This document shows positions 19,001 to 34,228 of a DNA stretch of 64,000 nt, in pieces. Source of the DNA: Haliscomenobacter sp. (lineage in GTDB: Bacteria; Bacteroidota; Bacteroidia; Chitinophagales; Saprospiraceae). The notes below the pieces were generated by a model, which made no database searches, was not told the DNA's origin, and was given only the letters and a program-made list of their open reading frames with translations. Where the stretch lies: the NCBI GenBank assembly GCA_016713275.1, contig JADJPL010000014.1, positions 62,001 to 126,000 of the forward strand, written 5' to 3'. Position 1 is the first letter of the stretch. Every line of letters begins with the position of its first letter. Both the position numbers and the translations under genes were made by a program.

Positions 19001-19071
19001 ACTTGCGTATTTGTTCAGCAGGGAGTTTGGCTCTTTAACAGCCAGACGTTACCACCTCAAAACATTCTGAT

Positions 19072-19767
19072 ATGTCAACGAAACTAGGTAAAAAAAGAGC
19101 CGCTGTCAATCCCAAGGTAGACCGGTTCAAGATGCACACCCTTGAAGAGGCCATGCCGCTGGTCAAGGAGGTGAGCCTCACCAAATTCGACGCTTCGGTG
19201 GATATCCATATCCGGCTGGGCGTGGATCCAAGGAAACCCGACCAGGCCCTTCGGGGTACGGTAGGCCTGCCTCACGGTACGGGTAAGACCAAGCGTGTCG
19301 TGGTTTTCTGTACGCCGGACAAGGCAGAGGAAGCCAAAGCGGCCGGCGCCGACTATGTCGGGTTGGAGGATTTGATGCAAAAGGTACAAGAGGGTTGGAC
19401 CGATTTCGACGTGGCGATTGCCATGCCGCAGGTCATGGCCCAGGTAGGCCGCTTGGGCCGTGTGCTTGGACCGCGCAACCTGATGCCCAACCCCAAAACC
19501 GGTACGGTGACTACCGATATCGGGGCTGCGGTGAGCGAAGTGAAAAAAGGGAAGATTTCTTTCCGCGTCGATAAATACGGGATCGTTCACACCTCGATCG
19601 GCCGGGTCTCCTTCAGCCCGGAAAAGCTGTTGGACAACGCCAACGAGGTGCTGCACACGCTCCAGCGCATGAAGCCTTCTACTGCAAAAGGCATCTATTT
19701 CAAAACGATCACCATCGCCTCGACGATGAGTCCGGGCATCAAGGTGGATCCGAAGGTAGTTCGTTAA
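19072..19767 (+). CDS. rplA: 50S ribosomal protein L1
   Basis: 231 residues: LTKFDASVDIHIRLGVDPRKPDQALRGTVGLPHGTGK near the N terminus, VGRLGRVLGPRNLMPNPKTGTVT at the hinge, and the C-terminal KGIYFKTITIASTMSPGIKVD. L1 stalk protein; usually also represses its own operon by binding the leader mRNA. Confidence 0.98.
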   Translation: MSTKLGKKRAAVNPKVDRFKMHTLEEAMPLVKEVSLTKFDASVDIHIRLGVDPRKPDQALRGTVGLPHGTGKTKRVVVFCTPDKAEEAKAAGADYVGLEDLMQKVQEGWTDFDVAIAMPQVMAQVGRLGRVLGPRNLMPNPKTGTVTTDIGAAVSEVKKGKISFRVDKYGIVHTSIGRVSFSPEKLLDNANEVLHTLQRMKPSTAKGIYFKTITIASTMSPGIKVDPKVVR

Positions 19768-19787
19768 TGTTTTAAATCTGAAATGCG

Positions 19788-20315
19788 ATGAACAAGGCTG
19801 AAAAAACGGCTACTATCGAGGCGCTGAAAGAGCAGTTTGCTAATAACGCGTTCTTCTACCTGACGGACACGACGTCCATGACGGTAGCCGAAACCAATAA
19901 ATTCAGGAGGGTTTGCTTTGAAAAAGGCATCGGGGTTCAAATGATCAAGAACAAGCTGATCAAGAAAGCCCTGGAAGGCGCTCCTGCGGACAAAAATTAC
20001 GAGCAGGTATTCGAGCTGCTGCACGGCTCAACCGTCGTGCTTTTCTCGGAAACCGCCAATCTACCGGCCAAGATGCTCAAGGAGTTTCGCGCTTCTTCGG
20101 AAAGGCCGCAGTTGAAAGGCGCTTATATCGACTCGGCTGTTTTTGCCGGCGACGACCAGATCGACGTTTTGATCAAGCTGAAGAGCAAAGAGGAACTGCT
20201 GGGCGAAGTGATTGGCTTGCTCCAGTCTCCCCCACGCAATGTCATTGGCGCCCTTCAGTCGGCTGGGCAAAAGGTCATGGGTTTGCTGAAAACCCTGGAA
20301 GAACGAGGCGAATAA
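19788..20315 (+). CDS. rplJ: 50S ribosomal protein L10
   Basis: 175 residues. N-terminal L10 domain (KAEKTATIEALKEQFANNAFFYLTDTTSMTVAETNKFRR, KNKLIKKALEG), then a C-terminal helix (VIGALQSAGQKVMGLLKTLEERGE) that carries L7/L12 dimers. Begins 20 bases after rplA, so there is no room for a separate L10 leader. Confidence 0.97.
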   Translation: MNKAEKTATIEALKEQFANNAFFYLTDTTSMTVAETNKFRRVCFEKGIGVQMIKNKLIKKALEGAPADKNYEQVFELLHGSTVVLFSETANLPAKMLKEFRASSERPQLKGAYIDSAVFAGDDQIDVLIKLKSKEELLGEVIGLLQSPPRNVIGALQSAGQKVMGLLKTLEERGE

Positions 20316-20428
20316 CGCTCGCCCAGGCAAACGGCTGGTATGGCGGTCCGGCAGCTTTGCCTCTTGATTTTGGCTTCCAAGCTAACCGCACATATAACTT
20401 TTTTACAACCTTTTAAAAAGAAATTACC

Positions 20429-20812
20429 ATGGCGGATTTAAAGGCTCTCGCGGAAACGCTGGTAAACCTTACCGTTAAGCAAGTGAATGAACTGGCAGAC
20501 ATCCTCAAAACGGAGCACGGCATTGAGCCGGCTGCGGCGGCAGTTGCGGTTGCTGCGCCTGCGGCAGGCGGCGACGCGGCAGGACCTGCTGTTCAGGAAA
20601 AAACGGAATTCGATGTCATTCTGACTTCTGCTGGCGCTCAGAAACTGAACGTCGTTAAAGAAGTGAAGAACTTACTCGGCCTCGGCTTGAAAGAAGCAAA
20701 GGACCTGGTGGACGGTGCTCCAAGCCCGCTCAAAGAAGGCGTATCCAAAGAGGAAGCGGAATCCCTGAAAGCCAAGCTCGAAGAAGCAGGCGCTCAGGTT
20801 GAACTGAAGTAA
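20429..20812 (+). CDS. rplL: 50S ribosomal protein L7/L12
   Basis: 127 residues. N-terminal dimerisation helices (LAETLVNLTVKQVNELADILK), an Ala-rich hinge (AAAAVAVAAPAAGGDAAG) and the compact C-terminal factor-binding domain (KTEFDVILTSAGAQKLNVVKEVKNLLGLGLKEAKDLVDGAP). Recruits translation GTPases. Confidence 0.98.
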   Translation: MADLKALAETLVNLTVKQVNELADILKTEHGIEPAAAAVAVAAPAAGGDAAGPAVQEKTEFDVILTSAGAQKLNVVKEVKNLLGLGLKEAKDLVDGAPSPLKEGVSKEEAESLKAKLEEAGAQVELK

Positions 20813-20893
20813 TCCTCTTTTGACGCTGTCTTGTCCAGAATGCTGATATGCTAAGAATACCGTCGTTTTTCTAGACTTGCATTACTACTACAA

Positions 20894-20927
20894 AGGCTTA
20901 GCGGATTAGGTGTAATCCGCTAAGCCT
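20894..20927 (+). promoter_or_regulatory. Perfect 15-bp hairpin between rplL and rpoB
   Basis: Arms aggcttagcggatta / taatccgctaagcct with loop ggtg. No T tract follows. The position, 81 bases after rplL and 117 before rpoB, is where other bacteria have an attenuator or an RNase processing site that sets the ratio of L7/L12 to RNA polymerase beta. Role here is inference. Confidence 0.6.
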
Positions 20928-21043
20928 ATCGTCGTCTACCCCGGACTATGTCGACCTTGATCTTTCCGAGGTCTTAAGCCATTAAATACCTTGGCGGTTT
21001 CCAGAAAGCTGTTTACCGCCTTTACACATAAACAGAATTGCAG

Positions 21044-24000
21044 ATGACTTCCAACGGAAAGGTTCTCTCTGCCGAAAATCAGCGGATCAGTTTCGGCAAA
21101 ACAAAATTCATCTCCGACTATCCGGATTTCCTCGAAATCCAGTTGAAGTCCTTCCAGGAATTCTTCCAACTGGAAACCACTCCGGAAAATCGGATCAACG
21201 AAGGCCTGTATAAGGTGTTTCAGGAAAACTTTCCGATTACGGATGCCCGGAACATCTTCGTCCTCGAATTCCTCGACTATTTTATCGATCCTCCCCGCTA
21301 TTCCATCGAGGAATGTATGCAGCGCGGACTGACCTATAGCGTTCCCTTGAAGGCGAAACTGCGCTTGTCCTGTAACGACGAAGAACACGTCGATTTCCAG
21401 ACCATCGTCCAGGATGTTTTCCTCGGGAATATCCCCTACATGACGCCCAAAGGTACTTTTGTCATCAACGGCGCCGAACGGGTCATCGTATCCCAGTTGC
21501 ATCGCTCTCCCGGGGTGTTCTTCGGCCAGAGCGTCCATCCCAATGGCACCAAGATCTATTCCGCCCGGGTTATCCCTTTCAAAGGCGCCTGGATGGAATT
21601 CGCTACCGATATTAACACGGTGATGTATGCCTACATCGACCGGAAAAAGAAATTTCCGGTAACCACCCTGCTTCGGGCGATCGGCTACGACACCGATAAG
21701 GCTATTCTCGATATTTTCGACCTGGCAGATGAGGTGCCCGTTAACCGCGACAACCTCGAAAACGCGATGGGCAGAAAGCTTGCCGCCCGCGTGCTGCGCA
21801 GTTGGATCGAAGACTTCGTGGATGAGGATACCGGCGAGGTCGTCACCATCGAACGCAACGAGATCATCCTCGAACGGGATATCGTGATTGATGAGGATAA
21901 CCTGGAACTTATTCTGGAATCCGGGGCAGAGGTCATCATCCTCCAAAAAGAGGAGATCGAACAGGACTATTCCATCATTTACAATACCTTGCAAAAGGAC
22001 TCCACCAGCTCCGAACTCGAAGCGGTGCAGTATATCTACCGGCAACTCCGCGGTACTGATCCGCCCGACGAAGAAACCGCCAGGGGCATTATCGAGAAAC
22101 TGTTTTTCTCGGATAAGCGCTATAACCTGGGCGAAGTGGGCCGGTACAAGATCAACCGGAAACTGGAACTCACCATCGACCAGGAAACCCTGGTGCTGAC
22201 CAAGGAGGATATCATCTCCATCGTCAAGTATCTGGTGAGTTTGATGAACCAAAAAGCGGATATCGATGACATCGACCACCTGAGCAACCGCCGGGTGCGC
22301 ACCGTGGGCGAACAATTGTTCGCTCAGTTTGGAGTCGGGTTGGCGCGTATGGCCCGCACCATCCGCGAACGGATGAACGTGCGCGACAACGAGGTGTTCA
22401 CTCCGGTGGACCTGATCAACGCCCGCACGCTGTCGTCGGTCATCAACTCGTTCTTCGGAACGAGCCAGCTTTCCCAGTTCCTCGACCAGACCAACCCCTT
22501 GTCGGAAATTACCCACAAGCGGCGGATCTCTGCCCTCGGCCCCGGAGGCCTTTCCCGCGAACGGGCAGGCTTTGAGGTGCGCGACGTACACTATTCCCAC
22601 TACGGGCGCTTGTGTACCATCGAAACCCCGGAAGGCCCCAATATCGGTCTGATCTCCACGCTTTGCGTGCACGCAAAGATCAATAAAATGGGATTCCTCG
22701 AAACCCCCTACCGCAAAGTGGACGGGGGGATCGTCGACAAAGACGGCGACCCGAAATACCTTTCCGCTGAAGGCGAAGACTTCTTCCGTATTGCTCAAGC
22801 CAATGCCATCTTGGACGACGAAGGAAACTTCCTCTCCGACAAGGTGAAATGCCGGGAATCGGGCGAATTCCCCGTACTGACTCCGGAGGAAATCCAGTAC
22901 ATGGACGTGGCGCCGAACCAAATTGTGGGGGTTTCTGCCTCCATGATCCCGTTCCTCGAAAACGACGACGCCAACCGCGCCCTGATGGGCTCCAACATGC
23001 AACGCCAGGCGGTGCCGCTGTTGAAACCCAAGTCTCCTATCGTGGGCACCGGCCTGGAAGGCAAAGTTGCCCGCGACTCCCGGATGCTGTTCAACGCCGA
23101 AGGAGAAGGGGTGGTCGAGTACGTCGACGCCAACCGCATTGAGGTCCGTTACGACCGCACCTCTGAAGAACAACTGGTGTCGTTCGAAGACAGCCTCAAA
23201 GTGTACGATCTGATCAAGTTCCGCCGGACCAACCAGGGCACCTGCATCAACCTGCGGCCTATTGTACGCAAAGGCGACCGCGTGACCCGGGGCCAGATTC
23301 TTTGCGACGGGTATGCTACCGACAGCGGCGAACTTGCCCTTGGCCAAAACATGAAAGTAGCTTTCATGCCCTGGAAAGGGTATAACTTTGAAGATGCTAT
23401 CGTGATCTCGGAGCGCGTGGTGCGGGAAGATATCTTCACCTCCGTTCACATCGAACACTTCGAGCTCGATGTCCGCGATACCAAACTCGGCGAAGAAGAA
23501 TTGACCAACGACATCCCCAACGTGAGCGAAGAAGCAACCAAAGACCTGGACGAAAACGGGATCATCCGTATCGGCGCCTGGGTTAAGGAAGGGGATATCC
23601 TGATTGGCAAGATCACCCCAAAGGGGAATCCGACCCGACCCCGGAAGAGAAACTGCTCCGAGCCATTTTTGGCGACAAAGTTACGACGTGAAGGACGCTT
23701 CCCTCAAGGCGCCCCCTTCCATCAATGGGGTGATTATCGACAAGCAGCTGTTTGCCCGGGCCAAAAAAGACAAGGTCCAGAAAACGTCGGAAAAAGATCA
23801 ACTGACCCGCCTCGACGATCAGCACAAGATCGAACTCAACGAATTGCTGACGAAACTGGTAGACAAATTGATGGTGCTGCTCAAGGACAAAAGCAGCAAC
23901 GGCGTGCGCAGCGTCTATAACGAGATGCTGATTCAGAAAGGTACCCGGTTCTCTCCGGATATCCTTCGGGAAGTAGATTATACGTCGGTGGATTACAGCA

Positions 24001-24862
24001 ACTGGACCGATGTCCCGCAAACCAACGAACTGGTGGCCCGCTTGCTGCACAACTTCAGCATCAAGGTCAATGAAGAGATCGGCCGCAACAAGCGCGAAAA
24101 GTTCAACATCAGCATCGGGGATGAACTTCCTGCCGGCGTGCTCAAACTGGCCAAAGTATATATGGCCAAAAAACGCAAGCTGAAGGTGGGGGATAAACTG
24201 GCTGGACGCCACGGAAACAAAGGTATTGTATCCCGGATCGTGCGCATCGAGGATATGCCCTTCCTGGAAGACGGAACCGCGGTGGACATCGTGTTGAACC
24301 CACTGGGCGTACCTTCCCGTATGAACCTTGGGCAGATCTTCGAAACGGTGCTCGGCTGGGCTGGCCAAAAGCTCGGAGTGAAGTTCGCTACCCCTATCTT
24401 TGACGGGGCCAGCCAGGAAGAGATCGAAGAGTGGATCCAGAAGGCAAGCTTGCCTACGCTGGGCCAAACGTATCTCCACGACGGAGAAACCGGCGACCGG
24501 TTCCACCAGCAGGCAACGGTTGGGGTGATCTACATGCTCAAGCTTTCTCACATGGTTGATGACAAATGCACTCCCGCTCGATCGGGCCGTACTCGCTGAT
24601 CACCCAGCAACCGCTGGGCGGTAAAGCCCAGTTTGGCGGCCAGCGCTTCGGAGAAATGGAGGTCTGGGCCCTCGAAGCCTTCGGCGCCGCCAATATCCTC
24701 CAGGAGTTGCTGACGATTAAATCGGATGATATTACCGGCCGGGCTAAAGCCTATGAGGCAATCGTCAAAGGCGATAACCTGCCCGAGCCTAATATCCCCG
24801 AATCGTTCAACGTACTCGTACATGAATTGCGCGGCCTGGCACTGGATGTCAAGTTTGAATAA
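21044..24862 (+). CDS. rpoB: RNA polymerase beta subunit (three suspected one-base deletions)
   Basis: About 1273 residues once repaired. Starts [19 protein letters not shown]; contains the conserved rifampicin-pocket segment [65 protein letters not shown], the GKITPKG motif, and ends in [24 protein letters not shown]. The frame changes three times, each time as one missing base: G4 at 23623-23626 (should be G5, giving [13 protein letters not shown]), between 23680 and 23681 (before [13 protein letters not shown]), and A3 at 24564-24566 (should be A4, giving [13 protein letters not shown]). An essential gene cannot be broken three times, so these are taken as sequence errors. Confidence 0.97.
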
Positions 24863-24884
24863 CCTGTATTAAATTGTGCAACAT

Positions 24885-29199
<4,315 letters not shown>

Positions 29200-29251
29200 G
29201 TCCTCTCTGCCTCGCTATACTAAATAGACCCGTCGCTACAAGTCGAATAAA

Positions 29252-29409
29252 GAGCTTGTCTCAAAAGCGTGTTCTTGCTCCTGGCGCCAAAAAATATTTT
29301 CTTTTTTCAATTCTAATAAAAAAATTGCAAAGCAATTTTTTTATTAGAATTGAAAAAAGAAAATAAAATTTCATGCCGGAGGCAAAGAACGGTCTTTTGA
29401 GGCAAGCTC
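29252..29409. mobile_element. MITE-like element, copy A (158 bp) with 34-bp perfect palindrome
   Basis: Terminal inverted repeats gagcttgtctcaaaag / cttttgaggcaagctc (one mismatch). The centre is a perfect palindrome: arms 29295-29328 and 29332-29365, loop AAA, almost all A/T. It fills the space between convergent rpoC and ribE, and its T-rich arms could end transcription from both sides. Same family as copies at 15366, 49613, 52407 and 62639. Confidence 0.85.
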
Positions 29410-29423
29410 TTCGTTTTTTGCGC

Positions 29424-30023
29424 TTATCCCTTGCCCAAATAGAGGGCCGCATATTTAGCGATATATTTTCCCAGCACGTCAAATTCCAGATTAACCCGCA
29501 TTCCTTCCTTCAGGTTTCCAAACGTGGTGTGATCAAAGGTGTATGGGATAATCGCGACGGAAAAGCGATCTTCGGCGGGATTGACGACGGTCAGGCTTAC
29601 TCCGTTGATGGCGATAGAGCCTTTGTCGACCAGCAGGTGCTCCGGGCTGGGGGCGTATTGAAAGTGGTAGTACCAGCTGCCCTCGATGGTTTCGACGCCT
29701 GTGCAACGGGCAGTAGCGTCGACGTGCCCCTGAACAATGTGCCCGTCCAGGCGTCCGTCTGAGCGCATGGAGCGTTCCAGGTTAACGGAATCCCCAACCT
29801 GGAGGTCGCCCAGATTGGAGCGGATCAACGTTTCTTCAATGGCGGTAACGGTATGCGTACCTTCTCCGAGGGCGACTACCGTCAGGCAAACCCCGTTGTG
29901 GGCGAGGCTCTGGTCGATCTTTAATTCTCCGGAAATGGGAGATGCAAGCGTAAAATGGACGTTGCTGCCCTCCTTGCGGATTTGGCGAACGTTGCCCATG
30001 GCTTCGATGATGCCGGTAAACAT
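29424..30023 (-). CDS. ribE: Riboflavin synthase alpha subunit
   Basis: 199 residues in the classic internal duplication: MFTGIIEAMGNV...SLAHNGVCLTVVALGEGTHTVTAIEETLIRSNLGDLQVGDSVNLERSM in the first half, and GHIVQGHVDATA...SIAINGVSLTVVNPAEDRFSVAIIPYTFDHTTFGNLKEGMRVNLEFDVLGKYI in the second. Converts two 6,7-dimethyl-8-ribityllumazine into riboflavin. Stands alone on the minus strand; I see no FMN riboswitch upstream. Confidence 0.98.
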   Translation of the reverse strand: MFTGIIEAMGNVRQIRKEGSNVHFTLASPISGELKIDQSLAHNGVCLTVVALGEGTHTVTAIEETLIRSNLGDLQVGDSVNLERSMRSDGRLDGHIVQGHVDATARCTGVETIEGSWYYHFQYAPSPEHLLVDKGSIAINGVSLTVVNPAEDRFSVAIIPYTFDHTTFGNLKEGMRVNLEFDVLGKYIAKYAALYLGKG

Positions 30024-30097
30024 AGTTTTGTGTTTAAGTTCAGGTTATTCCTTTGCACGCGCCCCGGGGCTGTTTTGGCTGCAAGGGGAATTGCGCG

Positions 30098-32890
30098 TTA
30101 TTCGTCCCCTCTCACCAATTGAATGTACCCTGCCAGGGGAATGGGTTGTTCCAAAACGCCCGCCAGCCGTTGTTCGTATACCTTGCAGATATAGGAATAG
30201 GCGCCGTTGGGAAGTGCTTCCCCGTTCAGGTTTCTCCCGTCCCAGTTGATCAACGGGTCGGTCGTTTCAAATACCAGCTGTCCCCAACGGTTAAACACTT
30301 TAAATTCAATTCGTTCGATAAAGCAGAAAGGGAACGGAGTGAACAAATCGTTCTGCCCGTCGCCGTTCGGCGTAAAGGCGTTGGGAAGCTGGTAGCGCGG
30401 GCAATTATCAACGCACACCGTATCGCTGAGGGCGCTTTCGTTGTTGAGGAGGTCAAAGGCGGTAACGGCATAGCATCCGATCAACCCGAATTCGGGCGAA
30501 TGGGAGTACCCCCGGTTGCCGACGCCATTTACCTGGCCTATCCTGGCCAGGGGCTCGCCGGGCCTAGGGGCAAAGTAGATTCGGTAGCCGGCGATATCGG
30601 TCGCTTCGGGGCACGTCTCCCTTGGGTCGCTCCAGGTGAGGTTGTTGACCGGGGGCGCCCAACTGGCGCACCCATCCGGGGTATCGCAAACATTCTTGAC
30701 CGTCAGTTCGGGCGGGCAGGGCGGCACGTTGTCCTTCGGAACAGCACAAACAATTTGGGAGTGGTTGATCAGCGGGCTGACAATTTCCGGGATGCTGTAG
30801 GTACCCAGAGCCCGGATGCGGTAACAATATTCCCTTCCATTGACGAGCCCTTTGTCCTGGAATGCATTCGAAAAGCTGGTTCCAATGGAATCGAATTCGC
30901 CCTGAATGTTTTGCCGCTCAACGATAAAGAGGTAATTATCCCAGGACGCATTCTCCTGCCAGGATAAATTGATCGCTTTGTCGGTAGGGCTTGCCTGCAG
31001 GAAAACCGTAGAGGTAGGGCCGCTTAGCCCTAAGGGCGTCGTTTGCGCAGACCCGGTATACAACGCTACCCGGTAGGAATACGGGCCGGACACGGTATTG
31101 AGGTTTTGATCGAGGAAGCAGGTGTCGTTGGCCCCGGCAAAGGTAAGGCTGGACAGGCGCCCGGAAATGGGTTGGAACGCGGCTGGGGCGGGGTTGAGGC
31201 CCGCAGCCCGCAGCAGCTCGTAACTATAAGGCCCCGGATGGCTGATGGTATCGAGCTCGGAGGGTTTGGTCCAGCACACCTGAACCGCTCCGGTAAGGGG
31301 GTCGGTGCGGGTAATGTCAGCTTTGACCATGATCGGAAGGTCGCGGTTTTGCTGGAGGCAGATTTCCCGTGAAGGCAGGCTCTCTACGAGGTTGTAGGCG
31401 TAGCGGCCTCCCGGCGTCAGTTTGGCGAATTCGGCCAAGACGCGGTAGCAGTAGGTTCGGCCGGGATCTGCGGTTCGATCGTAGAAAACGTACCGGTCGC
31501 CTTTCATTTCCAGCACGCTGAATTCGGTTAGTTTTTGATACCCTTTTACCCTGAAGGCCCGGAGTGCAGGTATCGGGAGGAAACGAATTGCTGCCCTCCC
31601 TTCGCCAAACCGTAAACCCGCGGAAATAATTGTCCAGCGCATCGTCGCAGGAATAGGGTTTGTTCCAGGTTACTTCAATCACGTTGGCGGCAGATTCGGC
31701 TCGAAGGCCTTCCGGAGGAGGCCCTACCACTTTAATCCGGAGCGTTTTCAAGGTACTTAGTCCGGAAGAATCGCGGGTGAAAAAATTGTCTGCCGCACGG
31801 AATACGACGGAATAAAATTGTTCGCTGATATGTTCGCAGGTGGTTTCCCAACGGAACGTTTTTTCCACTGGCTGGTTTTCAAAATTTTTGGCCTCCGGGA
31901 GGAAGGTAGCGGGGTTGATCAACGTCTCGAAAGGCCCTCCCAGAGCGGAGAGTTTCACTTTTGGCGGGTCTCGCTTAAAGGCGCCGTCCCTTTGACTTTG
32001 AACTCCAGCACTTGCCCGGCGACGACGCAAACCTCGTCAAAAGGCGTTTCAATAACCGGAGGGAGGTTGTCGCATTCGAGGATCAGGATCTGCATGTCCC
32101 GGATGATGGTATCGATGGGCACGCCATCCCGGTATTCGACGATGATCATAGCGAGGTTGTATTCGCCTGCCCGTTGGGGGGAGTCCCAGACAATGTCGCC
32201 GGTTACCTCGTTAATAGTTAGGTTGTTGCGGGGGCCGGGGGCGATGTTGTTGGGGAAGAGGTAGTTGGGAACCACCAGACCAACATCCTGAAACGGGGCG
32301 ATGAAGTGGTAACTAAGGCTATCCCCGTCGGAATCATACGCGTTGGGATTGTGAATGAAGGGCCGCCCAACGCAGCCCAGATCGATGGGAGGCTGAAGCA
32401 ACACCGGGGTGTTATTGCATCCCTGGAATTGAGGGTTGGGAAACGTATAGGTAGTTTGGAGATAAAATTTAATCTGCTCGGAATTGGGAAAGTTGACGTT
32501 GAGGATTCCCCCGTTGCGATTGGGGTCGGCCATGGAGACCACATAGGTGCCTCTGGCCGGATAGGTATGAAAGGCGATGTAAATGTTCTTTTTGGTGTCG
32601 TTTTCCAGGAGTTCCCCTTTACGCGGGATTCCGGGGCCATTGGCTCGGGCCACTTGCTCGCAGCGGCCATCGCCCCAGCAGATGGTCAGCGTGTCCCGGT
32701 CGGCTTGGGTACTGCTCGCTTTGGTATAGGTGGTAATGGTGGCTTTGATCCTCAGGCTGGAGGCGCAATCGCCAACTTGCTCGATGGAGATTTCTCCGGC
32801 CCGGTTGTGGGTCGCCCGCACGGTGGTTGCCGGCAGCAGGAACCCAAGGAGGACGAATGGCAGAAAGACGTGTTCCAGGAAAATTTTCAT
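30098..32890 (-). CDS. T9SS-exported protein with fibronectin-like repeats (two suspected frameshifts)
   Basis: About 930 residues. Signal peptide ending TTVRAT, then a domain starting HNRAGEISIEQVGDCASSLRIKATITTYT that is common at the N terminus of such Bacteroidota surface proteins; a cadherin-like region (YDSDGDSLSYHF), several fibronectin type III-like units (VIEVTWNKPYSCDD, VQVCWTKPSEL, INLSWQENASWDNYLFIVERQ), and a C-terminal type B sorting domain (YQLPNAFTPNGDGQNDLFTPF ... VFNRWGQLVFE). Shifts on the plus strand: GGG at 31966-31968 should be GGGG (LSETPPKVKLS), and TTTT at 31544-31547 should be TTT (GLQGKGYQKLTEF). Exported by the type IX system and probably attached to the cell surface; may serve adhesion. 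Confidence 0.85.
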
Positions 32891-32997
32891 GTAGTACGAA
32901 TTAGCAATCGCTTTACAAGTTAATGCATTCAGCGCAAATGAATCGTATTCTACATTACAATCCTTCGGATTGCCGGAAAGTTCAACAGGCGGAAGGG

Positions 32998-33867
32998 TTA
33001 AAGGATTTCCATTTTTCTAAGGCAGTCTTCCAGGCTATCTTTCCAGTAGGGCAGGGAGCTTCCGAAGCCCGCTTTGAATCGGGTTTTGTCCAGCACGCTG
33101 TAAAATGGCCGGGGCGCCGGGGTTGGATACGCTTCACTGGGAATAGGAACCACCCGGCATGGGAGGTTTGCCAGCCCGATGACCGTTTGCGCGAAATCGT
33201 ACCAACTGCAAACCCCTTCCCCAGCGTAGTTGTATACGCCGGGATGCGCTTTTGCCTGGCCGGTTGCGATGAGGCCGAGGATCGTTTGGGCCAGATCAGC
33301 GGCATAGGTGGGCGTGCCGATCTGATCGCATACGACCCGGATCTCCTCGCGTTCTGCGGCCAGCCGGAGCATGGTCTTGACGAAATTATGGCCGAACGAC
33401 GAATAGATCCAGGAGGCGCGCAGGATTAACGTGGACGGGCCGTGAACGTCCAGCGCGGCGCGATCGCCTTCCAGTTTGGTTTTTGCATAGACTCCTTTGG
33501 GCGTGGTGGGGTCCGTTTCCTGCAGCGGCCGGTTGAGGGAATTGTCGTATACGTAATCCGACGAAATATGGATCAAAAAGGTCCCTTGCTCCTTACAAGC
33601 TTGCGCCAGTTCCCGGACTGCGCCGGCGTTGATCCGGGCTGCCAGCTCTGGCTCGCTTTCTGCGCGGTCTACCGCGGTATAAGCGGCGCAATGAATACAG
33701 TAATCGAAAGAAAGGTTTTGAAAAAAAGTGCGGATCTGGCCAGGAACGGATAGGTCCAGTTCGTCCTTATCGGTGAAAACCCACTCCCAGGAAGGATATC
33801 GATCCTGAAGGGCCTGGATCTCCTGCCCAACCTGACCTCCTGCGCCGGTTACCAGAATGCGGTGCAT
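32998..33867 (-). CDS. rfbD: dTDP-4-dehydrorhamnose reductase
   Basis: 289 residues. N-terminal NAD(P)-binding GAGGQVGQEI; HCAAYTAVDRAESEPELA; the catalytic region HISSDYVYDNSLNRPLQETDPTTPKGVYAKTKLEGD with the YxxxK motif (YAKTK); C-terminal substrate domain. Last step of dTDP-L-rhamnose synthesis for surface polysaccharide. The ATG at 33867 opens MHRILVTGAGG; the frame is open 31 codons further but that stretch is not conserved in type. Follows rfbC by 7 bases. Confidence 0.96.
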   Translation of the reverse strand: MHRILVTGAGGQVGQEIQALQDRYPSWEWVFTDKDELDLSVPGQIRTFFQNLSFDYCIHCAAYTAVDRAESEPELAARINAGAVRELAQACKEQGTFLIHISSDYVYDNSLNRPLQETDPTTPKGVYAKTKLEGDRAALDVHGPSTLILRASWIYSSFGHNFVKTMLRLAAEREEIRVVCDQIGTPTYAADLAQTILGLIATGQAKAHPGVYNYAGEGVCSWYDFAQTVIGLANLPCRVVPIPSEAYPTPAPRPFYSVLDKTRFKAGFGSSLPYWKDSLEDCLRKMEIL

Positions 33868-33874
33868 AACGTAT

Positions 33875-34222
33875 CTATTTCGTTCGGTGGTTTCCAAGAT
33901 AAGGCAGTTCCAGGTCTTTGGGAGAAAGTATCTTGGCGCTTTCGGGTAGCCCCCAGTCAATGTTCAGACTCGGATCGTCGTACCGGATGCCGCCTTCTTC
34001 CGATTTGGCGTAGTAATTATCGCATTTGTAAAAAAAGACGGCAGTGGGGCTAAGTACGGAATACCCATGCGCAAACCCCTTGGGAATATACAGTTGCTTT
34101 TTGTTTTGTTCGCTGAGAACGACCCCATACCATTGGCCAAAGGTAGGAGATCCCTCCCTCAGGTCGGCCGCCATCGGTTCAAAAAGGATCAATCCGGGAA
34201 TGTGGGTTTCGGTAAATGGCAC
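33875..34222 (-). CDS. rfbC: dTDP-4-dehydrorhamnose 3,5-epimerase with large internal deletion
   Basis: 115 residues instead of about 180. The start MPFTETHIPGLILFEP and the second half ADLREGSPTFGQWYGVVLSEQNKKQLYIPKGFAHGYSVLSPTAVFFYKCDNYYAKSEEGGIRYDDPSLNIDW are typical. About 65 residues between FEP and ADLR are missing in frame, including the stretch that holds the FVQDNQS and RGLH motifs with the catalytic base His. As written the enzyme should be inactive. The deletion is about 200 bp, unlike the one-base errors elsewhere; it may be real or an assembly collapse. Starts 6 bases after the der stop and ends 7 bases before rfbD, so operon spacing is intact. Confidence 0.85.
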   Translation of the reverse strand: MPFTETHIPGLILFEPMAADLREGSPTFGQWYGVVLSEQNKKQLYIPKGFAHGYSVLSPTAVFFYKCDNYYAKSEEGGIRYDDPSLNIDWGLPESAKILSPKDLELPYLGNHRTK

Positions 34223-34228
34223 TTCGTC

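Noticed and set aside
20936..23458. 840-codon open frame antisense to rpoB
   Set aside because: Arises from the codon bias of rpoB; no start signal, no domain, and similar long antisense frames occur over tuf, rpoC and SusD.
23623..24566. Programmed frameshifting in rpoB
   Set aside because: Three separate sites, no slippery heptamer or downstream structure seen, and the same one-base losses occur in unrelated genes.
30053..30967. Plus-strand 304-codon frame
   Set aside because: Antisense shadow of the T9SS-exported gene; no signal peptide or domain.
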